DNA from: Pholiota molesta
Taxonomy: Eukaryota; Basidiomycota; Agaricomycetes; Agaricales; Strophariaceae
Assembly (NCBI GenBank): GCA_014925825.1
Contig: JACGCK010000254.1
Location: forward strand, 1 to 58,533
Direction: 5' to 3'
Length of the DNA: 58,533 nt
This document shows positions 9,804 through 20,856 of the stretch, in pieces. Under the pieces are notes generated by a model. The model was not told where the DNA came from, searched no databases, and saw only the letters and a list, made by a program, of their open reading frames with translations. Position numbers and translations under genes: made by a program. Position 1 is the stretch's first letter. Each line of letters begins with the position of its first letter.

Positions 9804-11519
9804 CTAGTTCTCGTCCGCTGATGGGGGGGGCTCCTCCTCTTCGGGTTCCTCATATTCCTCCCAATCCTCCTCAAGCTGCTTTCCCTTTCCCTTGGGATCG
9901 CTGGATGCAGCCCGTTCAGATTCCAAGTTACGGACAATGCGCCTCAACGCCCGGACCTCGTACTCGATCCGGTCGATCCGGTCCATCTCTACCGTCCTGC
10001 GTTCCAACTCGGCCTCCAGAGCGAAAACACGCCCCTCCAACACTCCCATTCGCTGGTTCGAAGGCCCAGCGATAGGTGAGGGCTCAGCGACCGAGGGGCC
10101 GCGGGCGACGACGAACGGTGCTGCGGCAGCGGGCGGGAATCCGGTAAGAGCGTCGGTGGTGGTAGTGGGATCGGGGGTGGCGAACGTACCCGACTTTTTG
10201 TGAAGCCTTTGCTGTTGCCCAGATCTCTTGCACGCCCTTTTGTTACTCCTACACACGACACAAGTCTTCGTGTTCTTATTGATTCTCTGGACGTAACATT
10301 GATCTTGCATCCCCCGAACTAAGCAAAAGTCGCATGGGCCCAGGGGTACAGAACGGGCAGTGGTAGGCGGTGGCTTGGCTTGTGTTTGCACGGAGTTCAA
10401 CACGAAGGAATGAAGGAATGAGGGGAGAAGGACGTACCGGTGACTGGTGGAGAAACCCTCGGGATCTTTTTGGGACGATGTTCTTCTTCTTGAGAACCTT
10501 CCTCCTGTATATCAGCTTCCGGCGTGTCCTGGGGAAAGACTGCATGCGTCGAAACGATGAAAAACAGAAATAAATTCAACAAGATATGGAAAAACTTACT
10601 GGGCTGACGCTTCTTCTCTTCCTCTTCCTCGTCGTCTTCATCATCTCCATCGCGTTTCGGTTTGGAGGGTTTTTTACTGTGGACGGGGGAGAATCCTTGT
10701 GGGCCATCTTCCAGGTCAGAAAATACGAATTGAACGTGTTTGGGACTCACCAGGACCTTTCTTCGTCTTCACGTTGTTAGCCTCCCTCTTTCGCTTCAAT
10801 GCCTCACGCGCCCTCTCTTTATCCCGCTCCTTCTCGCTTTCCCCTTCACTCTGCGTCGATGCCTGGGACTTACCCTTCGTCATATCGCACGCGTTCTGCT
10901 TCCTGACACGCTCGTCCTCCTTCTCCGGCTTCTGACCCTCTGCCGCGCTATCACGCTGCGCCGACCTCCCCCTGAATCGCGCCGTGATTCTCTCTATCGC
11001 CTCACGTTCCTTCCTCGCCTCCTCCTCGTCCAGCTCCTCGTCCTCCTCATCCTCACCCTCGTCAGCTCCCTCCTCCTTGGTCTGCTCCTGGGTATCGCCC
11101 TCCTCCTCGCTCTGGTCCTCGGTCTCCTCGTCACTCTCCAACTCCCCTGTCTCCTCATCGTCCTCATAATTATCATCGTCCTCATCATCCTCGTTGCTCT
11201 CGTCGGTACTCTCCTCGTCGTCCTCCAACTGGTCCTCCTCCTGAGCGTCAACGAGTGTTTCCCTATCGTCCTCTACCTGGGCCTCCTCCAGACCATCAAC
11301 GAGTGTCTCCTCGCCTGGGGCCTCACCGCCAGTCTCCTCCTGCACGCTGGGGTCCCCGGGACCCTGTGAGCCGACACCGCCCTCCGCCGCCTCCCCGCTC
11401 CCAGTGGCTGCGGGACCTGGGTTCGGCATGGCCAGTGCGGCCTGCTGGGCTTTCTTTCGGGCCTGTTTCTCTGCCCTCATCCTTTCTCGTAACCTCTGCC
11501 TCTCCTCCCTCTCCTGCAT
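9804..11519 (-). CDS. acidic protein with six-cysteine zinc-cluster motif, copy 1
   Basis: Exons 10751..11519, 10600..10707, 10438..10539 and 9804..10378 give 517 aa in frame. The reading frame is open further upstream to about 11640, so the start is uncertain. Order: a Glu/Arg-rich helix, a long Asp/Glu-rich region, a Lys/Glu-rich stretch, then a cysteine motif C-x2-C-x8-C-x11-C-x2-C-x6-C (CDFC...CVVCRSNKRAC), and a C-terminal coiled coil ending in an acidic tail. The spacing resembles fungal Zn2Cys6 binuclear clusters, which bind DNA, but here it sits in the C-terminal half. A clear paralogue lies at 22.5-24.2 kb with the same exon order. Likely a nuclear DNA- or chromatin-associated protein; partner unknown. 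Confidence 0.7.
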
Positions 11520-11906
11520 CTCTGCGAACCTCCTCTGGACCTCCTGTTCGTGATCGGGCTGGGTGGACGCGTTCTGGTCCTGGAGGGGGTGTCGGTGGAG
11601 TTGGCAGAAGCAGGGGGTGGGGACATGTTCTCTGTCGTGGTGAGGGAGATGGGGTGGGATTGAGAGGGTTCGGGGGTTCCGTTAGATAGATTAGATGATG
11701 GACGGGCGCGTGGTGGTAGCGATGAAAATAGTCGACGCGATTCGAAAAGACCAAGTCCAATTAAATCTCCGATACATCACGTGATTCCGGTCCAGACTGG
11801 GCCGCAGCGGTAAATCGGTAGAGAAATCGTCAAGCGCCTTAGGGGTGGACATGGTAACGATGATGCCAGTGCGGTATTGACCGTGGCAATAAATTCATAC
11901 AATATT
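11520..11906. other. short intergenic region
   Basis: Upstream sequence of the zinc-cluster gene, Pro/Arg-coding in some frames, then the 3' flank of the JmjC-like gene with GCGGTA words (11805-11880). No separate gene seen. Confidence 0.45.
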
Positions 11907-13217
11907 CTAAGGGACCTTTGTGAAATACTGCGTTAGGGTGTACTTTTGCACCCTGGCCACATCAGCCACCAATTTAATCATCGCCGCCTGCGTCTGGGTG
12001 GGTGGACGCTCCCTTTTCATACACCACTGCCCCCAAGTGATGAGATCGTGCATGACCTTTTCCATAAATTGGGCCAGTTGGTCACTGGGGGCTTTTCGAA
12101 TGGCCCTGTTGAATTCCTTATCGGAGGCCATCGTGAGGGAACCCGACATATCGTCCTTCCAATAATCAGAGGCAACGCGAATGCCGCTGTGACACGCGAG
12201 CGAGAAGGTGAGGACGCCATGGAAACAATGAGGGGGTGCGACCATAATACAAGGCTCGCCTGAGACCCAGACCAGCAGATCGTCGCATTCGGCGATCATC
12301 CTCTGCATCCTATGCCAAGGTAAGTCTGTGTCTAAACGAGCCCCTTCCCTGTACCATGTGTCGATATTCGAAGAGGTGGCGGGACACAAGAACCACAGCT
12401 GAAGTGAGAAAGTCAGTGAAACGAATTGAAACAAGGGGGAGGAGCAATCAAACGCGTACCTTTTTTCCAAAGAAATGGGGCATGATTTGACCACAAAGGA
12501 TATGGTCAAAGTGCATGACCGAAACAGCGGGGGATGGCACAAGAGCCGTCGACCACTCATCCTTACCTACTTGGAAGATGCGATCGCGTTCTCGAAAGGC
12601 GGAGGGAATGAGGGAGTTCAAGTCCACCTTCCCTATTCCCCGATGATCGTTTCTGTTGTCGGTGGGGAACACAGGGAGGTTGAGGGGAAAGACTACCTTG
12701 TTGAAGTTTTCTTCGGAAGGCGTCAGGATGTACTCGATCATGTTATCGACTACCTCCGATCCCGGAACCATGTACTCCGCGAAATACCCTGAGGAGAGCG
12801 TGACGAGGTTCAGGGTGCCCTCCGGAAGTCTCAACATATCCGCCAAGGCATCTGAATACCTGGGCACGGTCTGGGCGGCGGGATATGGCAGTATTTTCAT
12901 TGGATGGCCTGAGCTATTTTTAACATGGCATCATCATTGAAACCGTGGAACGAAGGACGTACTTGGGATGTCGAAAAGACCATCACTGTAATAGAAACGC
13001 TTCTTCCTGTCGAGAACGGTTTGAAGTAGGACGGATCCCTTGCGGACCAACGGCCATGGTTGAAACTGCGTCTCCCATTCCTTTTTCAGCTCTTCAATGA
13101 CGTCGCGATGGAAACCGAAGTGTGCGTCTGGGGATGTACTGAAGTCAAAGACCGTTTTATTCCAGGTTGGATGGTGGACTTACCGGTGGTCGATGGGTTC
13201 GATGAGGTGGAGGCCAT
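11907..13217 (-). CDS. JmjC-like Fe(II)/2-oxoglutarate dioxygenase, tandem copy 1
   Basis: Exons 13184..13217, 12963..13127, 12460..12908 and 11907..12398 give 379 aa. The core reads as a JmjC cupin. A metal-binding HxD (HFD in SVMHFDHILCG) is followed by FFGKKLWFLCP, with the Lys/Trp pair seen after the second JmjC strand. A distal His lies in PPHCFHG about 80 residues later. JmjC proteins demethylate lysines or hydroxylate proteins; the substrate here cannot be told. The four-exon structure is identical to the next gene (both have a 34-nt first and a 165-nt second exon), so the two arose by tandem duplication. This copy keeps all three ligands and is the likely active one. Lineage-specific family; low similarity to characterised histone demethylases expected. 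Confidence 0.7.
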
Positions 13218-13550
13218 TCTACAGAGCAAGATCGATGGTGGACGTCCTCAAGTGTTGTGTTTACTTTTATTTGTGCCTCGCAAACCATCTAAAGGTGTCA
13301 ATCCGTTCACGCTGGGGCTCACATACACATTGGCACCCATTGGAGTCAATTTTATCACACTACATGTGAATACTGAAGATATTGTGTGCACTCTACGCTC
13401 ACATTGACCCCGCAGCCGATGTTGACCGATGCCCGCACTGCTTACCGGCTGTACCGCGTTGCCAGCGGTATGTGCTGTGGCAAGCGGTACTGGCAACATA
13501 CAAGTCTCGTTTGCAATGGCGTTCCAAAATTATTATCATTGTAATACATT

Positions 13551-14823
13551 CTACTCCGAATCATCTTCGAAATTGTGGTTGAACGTATGCTGGGTCTCCC
13601 TGGCCACTCTAGCCACCATGTAGATCATCTGCTCCTCCCTCTGGGTGGCTTGACGCTCCCTCTTCTTAACCCACTCCCCCCAAGTGATGAGATCTGGAAC
13701 GATCTTGTCCATATATTCCTCCAAATCCTCCTTACATCCTAAGCGAAAGCCGTCCATAAAACGTCTGTAGCCCAGAACGACGACAGCGCCCCGCATATCC
13801 TCCTTCCAATAATCAGATGCAGCGCGGAGGTTGCTGTGGCACGAGAACGAATAGGTGATGGACCCGTGGAAGCAGTGAGGGGGCAACACCATAATCGAGG
13901 GCGCTCCAGAGACCCAGACCAATAAATCTTCACACTCCCTGATCATTTTCTTCATTCTCTCAAACGCCAAATCATTCACATCCTCTGGCGGTGAGGATCC
14001 AGCCTTAAATGTAGCCTTAAACCACACCTCCATATTTTCAGTGGTGCCTGGACACAGGAACCACATCTAAAGTAGAAAAGTCAGTGAAACGAATTGCCCA
14101 GATAGGAGGGATCGTATACCCGCCTGTTTTCCAAAGAAATGAGCCTTGATTTGACCACAAAGGACATGGTCAAAGTTCATCCTGAGTACAGAGGGGTGTG
14201 GGACCACCGCCGTCGTCCAGTCTTCCTCACCAACCTGGAAGATGCGATCGCGTTGACGAAAGGGGGAGGGGATGAGGGAATTCAAGTCCACCCTCGCAAT
14301 ACCGCAGTGCTGTGTTCGGTCTTCGGTGGGGAACACAGGCATGTTCAGGGGAACGCGGACCTCACGAAAGTCTTCTTCGGATTTCGTCAGGAGGTGCTGC
14401 ATCATGGGATCCACAAACTCAGGATCAGGAGGAAGTCTCAACATATCTGCGAAGGCATCTGAAATCCTGGCCACGGGCTGGTCGATGGGATACGGGAAGA
14501 TCTTAATCGGATGGGCTGACCTATTTTTAACATGATATCATAAGGAAAGTGTGGAACGAAGAACGTACTTGGAATGTCAAAAGACCCCTCACTGTAATAG
14601 AAGGGCTTCTTCCTGTCAAGAACGCTTTGAAGGAGCTCTGTCGACTGTAGGAAGCTGGAATCAGGTTCGAACATGGAGTCCCATTCGTCTTTGAGGCTTT
14701 GAATAGGTCCGTCATGGAATCCGAAGTATCTGTCTGCGGAGGTTCAGCCGTCAACAGATGTTTTCCTACTTTTTGGATGGTGGATTTACCGGTTGTGGAT
14801 GGGATCGATGAGGAGGTAGCCAT
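13551..14823 (-). CDS. JmjC-like protein, tandem copy 2, first metal ligand changed
   Basis: Exons 14790..14823, 14569..14733, 14124..14515 and 13551..14066 give 368 aa. It is a paralogue of the neighbouring gene throughout (YFGFHDG, DRKKPFYYSEG, DLNSLIPSPFRQRDRIFQVG). At the HxD site it has NFD instead of HFD (LRMNFDHVLCG), while the distal PPHCFHG is kept. Loss of the first His would normally abolish or weaken Fe(II) binding, so this copy may be inactive or regulatory. The third intron must use a GC donor (CAG|GCGGGT, 14123) because the GT two bases further would break the frame; copy 1 has a normal GT there. Short intergenic gap to copy 1 (about 330 bp). Confidence 0.7.
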
Positions 14824-15186
14824 TGTACTGATCGAGATGGATGGTGGACGGCTTCAAGTGTGTTGTTTGCTTTTATTTATGCCTCACGAACCATCTAAAG
14901 GCATCAGTCTGTTGGAGGTCGGCCTGAAAAAACAGAGATGATATGGGTTAGAGTATTCAAGTAAAGGATATATGATACAGAAAAAAGGTGCATTAGTTTC
15001 ACATTGCTCACCATCAGTTATACCGCCAGTCCCACCCATGCCGGCGTATACCACTGGCCCGCCGCGGGCCGTCCTTACCGTTGCTTGCCATCTATCACCG
15101 CCCCACTGTATTGTGTTGAAGACAAGTCATCCACAAAAGTCAGAATGGAATGCATGCATGCGTTCTCGTGATAAACTCAGATATCG
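14824..15186. other. intergenic, GCGG-type repeat words
   Basis: 5' flank of the JmjC-like copy 2. Near 15015-15110 it holds ATACCGCC, GCCGCGGGCC, TTGCTTGCC and related words that recur in other gaps of this window. No gene recognised. Confidence 0.45.
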
Positions 15187-16524
15187 TCATATGTAACTAG
15201 TCATGCACCATGGACACCTCATCCACTCCCAGTCACCCATCGCCTCCAAAGCACGCTCGATGGCGTTTTCCCAATCCTCATCAACCTCGCCCCCAAACAG
15301 ATGACACTCTTCTACATGGGGAGTAAGTCTTCGGGATCGTAAACACCTTCTTTGAAAAGTTTCCACTTGGAAATCAGATGCGTCTGAATTTTTTCTAGGC
15401 TGAGAGGCGAGTCGTGTCTCCTCGAACATCTCCTCACTGGACGAGAGATCAACCTAGAAAATAAGTCTGTACCGTTCTCCAAAAGGCATCGCTGTTCGTG
15501 ATCCTCTCCCAATTCCAAGACTTTCTCGGTTTCGACGCAGGAGGAGTGAAACCATCGATGACAAGGTCCACCGCACCAGCGAAGTTCGCAGTCCATGTCC
15601 GAAGGGTCATACACAGAGTCCTTTATGCAATCTTCGTGACAAATATTGCCGTTTCTCTACACGAGGACTATGAGAATGAGAGTGAAAGTAGAAGTATGGG
15701 ACACGCACTCGCAGGCGGACCTTTCCTTTTTCCCAAATCAATTTTCCTTGTCGTACGAGTAATCGTCGTGGTCCATGAGGGGCATAGACACAGTGGTATC
15801 TTGAAAGAACTTGGGGTGTACGAGGTCTTCGAATCTTATACATGAACACAGATTCGATGGAAAGGGAGCTTATACTTACCTTCGATCTCGTCGGGGAAAA
15901 TAACCTGTCGGCGGTCGCTCCGAAGTCTTTCAAGATGACCTACATTCGACATTCCTCTGAACCCTGAATTAAAAAATCGACATGTGAAATAACAAATAAG
16001 AACTTGCAATGCTTTAATCAGCCTTGGCTGAATTTCCTTCACATCGTAGTAGGTATAATACCACTCAATCATGACAGCTGCCTAAAATGGGGCGAATTTT
16101 AAAGCGTAAACCCCGAAAATGAAGGATAGAAAAATAAACTCACCGGGGGGACCGACTCTTCCTCCTCACCATCGTCTGAGCCCTGCGGCTCCTTTCGTTG
16201 CCCAAGGTGAACGATTTTACCTTGCCAATACAGGTGACCAGGAATCTTTCGTTGTTTCTTGTATTCGGCGGAGTGAATGTATACAGAACGGGGTGGTTGA
16301 ATAAATATACTACGGTGGAGGGTTAACCCAATTTCACAAGGTGATGAGTTAGGAATGCGCACGAGTCGCCCACTTGAATTTGAAGAGACGTCCCGTCCTC
16401 TCCCTGAACTGAGTCACGTGTCAACAAGCCGAGAAAACAAGACAACGAAAAGGAGCTCACGGAGCATTTCACGGGATGTAGAGTATAAATTACGAAAGTC
16501 TTCCAATGCTACAAAAGCAGTCAT
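15187..16524 (-). CDS. BAH-PHD chromatin reader, 330 aa (8 exons)
   Basis: Exons 16461..16524, 16144..16403, 15880..16081, 15757..15826, 15705..15720, 15454..15656, 15347..15399 and 15187..15311 join in frame. Residues ~50-180 look like a BAH domain (YWQGKIVHLG, then VMIEWYYTYYDVKEI, then FPDEIEG and LVHPKFF). A PHD-type zinc finger follows: CEC-x5-CHEDC, WCGGPC, HRWFHSSC and, near the end, the closing RCPWC. BAH-PHD pairs read histone tails or nucleosome surfaces in silencing and origin factors. Two introns are only 36 and 35 nt (15721-15756 and 15312-15346), and one exon is 16 nt. The last exon has a broken copy near 24.4 kb, and a second BAH-PHD gene lies at 42.7-43.9 kb. Confidence 0.72.
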
Positions 16525-16625
16525 GGTGGGGGGCGTTACTTTCGTCGAAAGGGAGACGCTTATAAGATATCGGAAATGGAATTATATTGTTCCGGAGATC
16601 TAGATCTACCCTACGATCAGGAACA

Positions 16626-18248
16626 TTAGGGTTTAGGGTTAGTCTGGAAAGCCAGCGTGAGCAGGGTGAATTTGATCAAGAGGCGATCACGACCGTGGCG
16701 GGGCTTAATTGTGTTACACACTTGAACGAAGAACGATAAATTCTTGGTAAGGAGGGTGTCCTTGTCGGTCTCTGGGAGTTCCAACACCATCTTTTTCGCT
16801 CGGTCTAGCCACTGAGCGAACTGGTCTTCTCCAGCGGACCCCCGCTACCAACGAGAGTGAGCTGGAAATATGACAAAAAGATAAGATTAAGAAACTCACC
16901 AATCGAGGGTAATTCAAGTGATAAAGTAACGATTTGAGGTCTTTCCCAAAGTTGTTGAGAATAACGCGGGATCGTTCTCGAGTTCCCACTTCCTGGGACT
17001 GGGCATCTCGACGAGCTGGAACAGTGGCCTTTCTTACCTTTTTGGAGGGGGAGGAAGAACGTTTCGGGAGGGTCCTGTGGACTTTGACCACAATCGGGGT
17101 GCGAATATCAAACTCTTCACGTGTCGGCGAAGGCGATAACTCTGCCCGGGTGCGCTTTTTACCAACTTTTGTCGCGCGGCGAGGAGGGGCAACCTTTGCC
17201 TTTGGTTCGTTCTTCACTCCCCGTCCATGACGAGGGGGGTTTTTCCTGGTACGCTGGAGGGGAAGTGCGGCTTCTTCCAACCCCGCACCGGCATCGTCCT
17301 CTGCCGCATCACCACTGTCCACCTCAGTTTCGCCGTCATCCACCTCGGTATACGCGGCCGATGCCGCAGCCGTCCCATCCCGGTCAGTGTCCAAGGCCGT
17401 CACATCCACATGTTGTAACATGTCCTCCATCTCGTCCAATGCGCACTGCCTATCCAAATGTTCCAGATATCGAAGCTCTCTACCCACTGGCGTGTCAGAA
17501 CCATAGCCGCTTTCGTGCAGAGCAGGGGGAGTGCTTGGCAAAGGCATGTGTGGCTGTTGCATATCAGTGGCGTCATCGTCGATGTGAGGAATGGAGGGCA
17601 TGTCTGGCTGTTGCATATCAGTGTCGTCGGGAACGCGGTCCTCTGCAACCTGACTCATGACATCACGAGGAACGCTGGGGATAGGCATGTCTTTGGGACC
17701 AGACACCTTGCTACCTGAGGGATTGTCGGCGTGAATGTAAAGTCACATATACAAGATCAATCACTTTCACCTTCGTGGCGATGGATACTGGGTGGAGATT
17801 GAAATGTGGGACGGGATTTCTTCCGGCCGTCCCAAAGCGCTTTTTTGATGTCGCATAGAGGCTTCACTTCCGAGTCACTGGAAGAAATGGAGGGTGTGTA
17901 CTTAGCACTTTGATATGGATGCTGTGCTAGTTCGAAATGATCGGTGAGCTTTCGACGCTGTATGATGGCACCGAAGTCTACACGACGAACTAAAGTCATT
18001 TCTGTGAATATAATGTATGTTAGGAATACTTTCAGAGCGATCACTGACTAGGTTTTTCGGATACGGTCGGTTCCACAACAACAGGAATGTTCGAAGGACC
18101 GGGTTCTGGAAAACGATGCGTTGGATAACTGAGGTTCATTCATTCGAATTCGTCAACACTTACTCTGCTTCTCACATGTTTCTTCGCCCCGCTGGAACCC
18201 TTCAGTCGATGATTTGGACACATGACGATTTCGTTCTATTAAGTACAT
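16626..18248 (-). CDS. hypothetical acidic nuclear-type protein, 468 aa (5 exons)
   Basis: Exons 18164..18248, 18049..18105, 17771..18001, 16900..17714 and 16626..16844 join in frame. The start ATG at 18248 is followed by MYLIERNRHVSK. The middle is Asp/Glu/Pro-rich, with a repeated DMQQP-x-MP unit twice. Basic clusters follow (RTRKNPPRHGRG, KVGKKRTR, KKVRKA) that look like nuclear localisation signals. The C-terminal ~90 residues form a more ordered helical segment (AQWLDRAKKMVLELPETDKD). I chose the last acceptor at 16845 because it alone gives a long ordered frame. No known domain seen. The stop lies inside a TTTAGGG-like tract. It sits between the BAH-PHD gene and the next acidic gene in the co-oriented run. 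Confidence 0.6.
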
Positions 18249-18323
18249 TTGTAAACAAAGCGATCGATTCAATTTGTGCAAAAAAAAACGGAAAAAAGAA
18301 ACCATGGGCGAGACGGAGGGGGT

Positions 18324-19666
18324 TTAGGGGACACCGTATCCGTATTTTTGGGATATTTGTACAAGATCCAAGATCGCCTTCTCGTCAACTGTGGGAACAT
18401 ATGATGATTGATTACCTTTGTCGACAACCTTTTTCCCATAAACCTTGGATTTCACCGACTTGGAGGGTTTGCCTTCTGCTTGCGACTTCCCTAGAATGAT
18501 ATGGACGATGATATCGAAGAGATGACTTGTACTCAGGTGGTTGGGACTTACCAGTTTTGGGTGCACGCTTCAGTTGCTTTGGGGGGTAAAGGGTGGAAGG
18601 AACTAGAGGGCAATGTCGATGAAAATTAGAAATGAAAAGAACCTATAACAGATGCAACTCACCGTCCACCTCATCATCTCCTATCTCACCCCGGTCGTCT
18701 TCCTCTTCCAGTTCCTCTTCATCTCTGTCCCCCGGATGCGATGCTGTGCCAGCACGGAAATCCTCTACCGCTGCCGCTACTACCACCGATACTGGCTGCG
18801 GCCCCAAGACCGCCTGCGCCCCCGAGACCGCCTGCGCCCCGGAGACCGCCTGCGGCTCTGAGACCGCATGCGCCGCCGATGGCCCAGCGGGAGGCATTGC
18901 CACTGCCGCTGCCACATTTGCCGCTGGCTGGAGTGGTTCGTCGTCGCTCTCGTCCTCACTGGATGTGGTAGGTTCATCTGAAAGGTGGTCCATCAACACG
19001 AATCAAAGTGAGTGAACTTCATGAATCGCACTCACCGTCAGTCAAAACTACCCAGTCAGGGTCCAAATTAGGCCCTACTTCCCGAACCACCTCGTCCTGC
19101 ACCCAGTCCTCTACATGCCTGGCAATCTTGTTCAAGTCCTTCTGGGAGACAAGGGCGAAGTTGCTTTGGTCCAAGACATCTCCCAAGAGCCAGTCTACCT
19201 CGTTGTCGTCGATCACCCCTTCGTCATCACGAGGACCTTCTTGCCGAGGGATACGGCGACTGCTGTGCTCCATATATTCCATGGAAGTCTCATTTCCCCA
19301 CCAGAAATCGAAGGAGTCGCGTTTCCCAGAGCGAAGGTCAGCTAAAATGATCTGGTAATATTGCAAGTAGCGCAACAGGCGTCGGAAGACAAGACGAGGG
19401 AAGCGATCACGGCCCTTCATGGTGTATAGCCAACAGAGGATTAGATATTTGGCTAGGAAGAGCTTCAACCGGTCGAGAGGAAGTCCAGGGAGCGTGAACG
19501 GGGGTGGATCAGCCGCATCATGCTGAGTGCCAAGGCGGATGGGTATCACGTTGCCCGCAGTGTCGACGCGGTAGGGCTTGGCGGCAATACGGAGCGTCTC
19601 AACCCAGACGCTAACACTCTGAGGAGCATAACTCCAGTCAAAGTCAGCAAGAGATGAGGAGGACAT
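18324..19666 (-). CDS. hypothetical protein with acidic C-terminal half, 387 aa (4 exons)
   Basis: Exons 19036..19666, 18663..18977, 18552..18602 and 18324..18490 join in frame. The first ~210 residues are an ordered helical region starting MSSSSLADFDWSYAPQ, with many aromatic and Arg residues (KYLILCWLYTMKGRDRFPRLVF), followed by an acidic linker. The middle exon holds Ala/Val/Pro-rich repeats (AVSGAQ twice) and a Glu/Asp run. The end is Lys-rich, closing in KYGYGVP. Family not recognised. Its start codon lies 173 bp from the start of the divergently transcribed TET/JBP-like gene, so the two probably share a promoter region. Confidence 0.62.
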
Positions 19667-19839
19667 GGCTTAGATTGAGAACGAGGTGATGGAGCAATGG
19701 TAAAGGAGAAGAGCGGCCGTATCATCAATGAAAATTTCTCACATTCTATTCTTGGGTTCGCGATCAAGATCATCAGATAACGAACCCCCTCTCGCCTCCC
19801 CAGCTCTCGTACTTGCACTTGACATCTTTCTTCAACATC
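19667..19839. promoter_or_regulatory. divergent promoter region
   Basis: Only 173 bp separate the ATG of the minus-strand acidic gene (19666) from the ATG of the plus-strand TET/JBP-like gene (19840). Both must take their core promoter from this gap or from each other's 5' ends, which suggests joint regulation. No specific binding site recognised. Confidence 0.45.
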
Positions 19840-20856
19840 ATGCGTGCCTTACACAAAACTGACTATGAAAACGATGCGATCTCCAATTTCCAGAACGCGA
19901 GGTTAATAAGTGAGTGAAAAAAAAACGACGGTTAAAGCATGATCGATAATGGGATCTTTCCCCAACAGATCTGGACACTTCGGTCGATCTCTCTGGCAAA
20001 GCCGACACCCTTATTTTGGAAAGTGGTGGCGTCCACCAGGCGGTGGTTTTTCCTTCGTTGATACCCAAGGACCAAAGGGTAAGCATTTTATTTCGACAGA
20101 GGTAACTCGAATTTTCACTGATCAGTCACAGGAATGGGTCACGAACACCGTTCTGGATTTTGCACAGGAAGGATATTTGGATGGGGCCGCAGATCACACC
20201 AAAGGAGATTACATGACAGACTCCCCTATTTATGGATGCACGTACCTTTCACATTCAAACCATGCCACTGGTCATACGGTGCGTTATCCACCTTAATCTT
20301 TTTCGTCGCCTTCCGACTCATTCACATATAGCATAAACGTTCCACCCCATCGGCGTCATTGGTCAAAGGGTGCGCTGCTTTTGTGGATGGATTGGACTTG
20401 TTGAAGAAATTGGCCCCGCTTTCCACGTGCGCCAACTATCTGATCGAGACGGTTGACAAGGACTGCCACTGGAAGATGGTGAAGCTCCGAAAACAAATGA
20501 TCGAGCGGTCGGCTCATGTTCAAGCGATTTGCGCAGTCAGCCCCGCCCTCCATACCACTCTCGGCATCATACTCAATCGCAGGAGCGGCCGGCACAAAGA
20601 CACAAGGGACGCAAAAGAATGTTGGTCGGTCATGTTTGTCTTTGGAAATTTCACGGGAGGTGAGATCATCCTCAGCTTGGATGGAAAAGAGGAGGTCGTA
20701 ACCAGGTTCCGGAGTGGTGATGCGATCGTCCTCAAGGCCCGCACCCTCTTCCACGAAATCAAGACATGGGGTGGCGAATTGAGATTAACATTGGTATATT
20801 ACTCGCATGATTCGGTGTGGGAGGAGTACAGGAAATACGCAGAAGCAGACAATTGA
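19840..20856 (+). CDS. TET/JBP-family DNA dioxygenase, 283 aa (4 exons)
   Basis: Exons 19840..19909, 19969..20078, 20132..20278 and 20332..20856 join in frame. The C-terminal ~100 residues carry the signature of the TET/JBP 2-oxoglutarate/Fe(II) family. HKD (HxD) comes after RRSGR, then FGNFTGGEI (the GGE turn), a distal His in LFHEIK, and the 2OG-binding Arg in GELRLTLVYYSH. These enzymes oxidise 5-methylcytosine in DNA (or thymine in the JBP branch) in the nucleus. Agaricomycetes are known to have expanded this family, often next to KDZ transposons (Iyer, Aravind and colleagues). The N-terminal part (residues 1-170) is helical and unassigned. All metal and cosubstrate residues are present, so it is probably active. 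It is divergent from a long minus-strand run that includes JmjC-like and BAH-PHD genes. Confidence 0.8.

Noticed and set aside
10740..11369. Leu-rich plus-strand frame of 209 codons resembling a membrane protein
   Set aside because: It is the antisense of the Asp/Glu-rich region of the zinc-cluster gene; GAG/GAC codons read backwards give Leu and Val.
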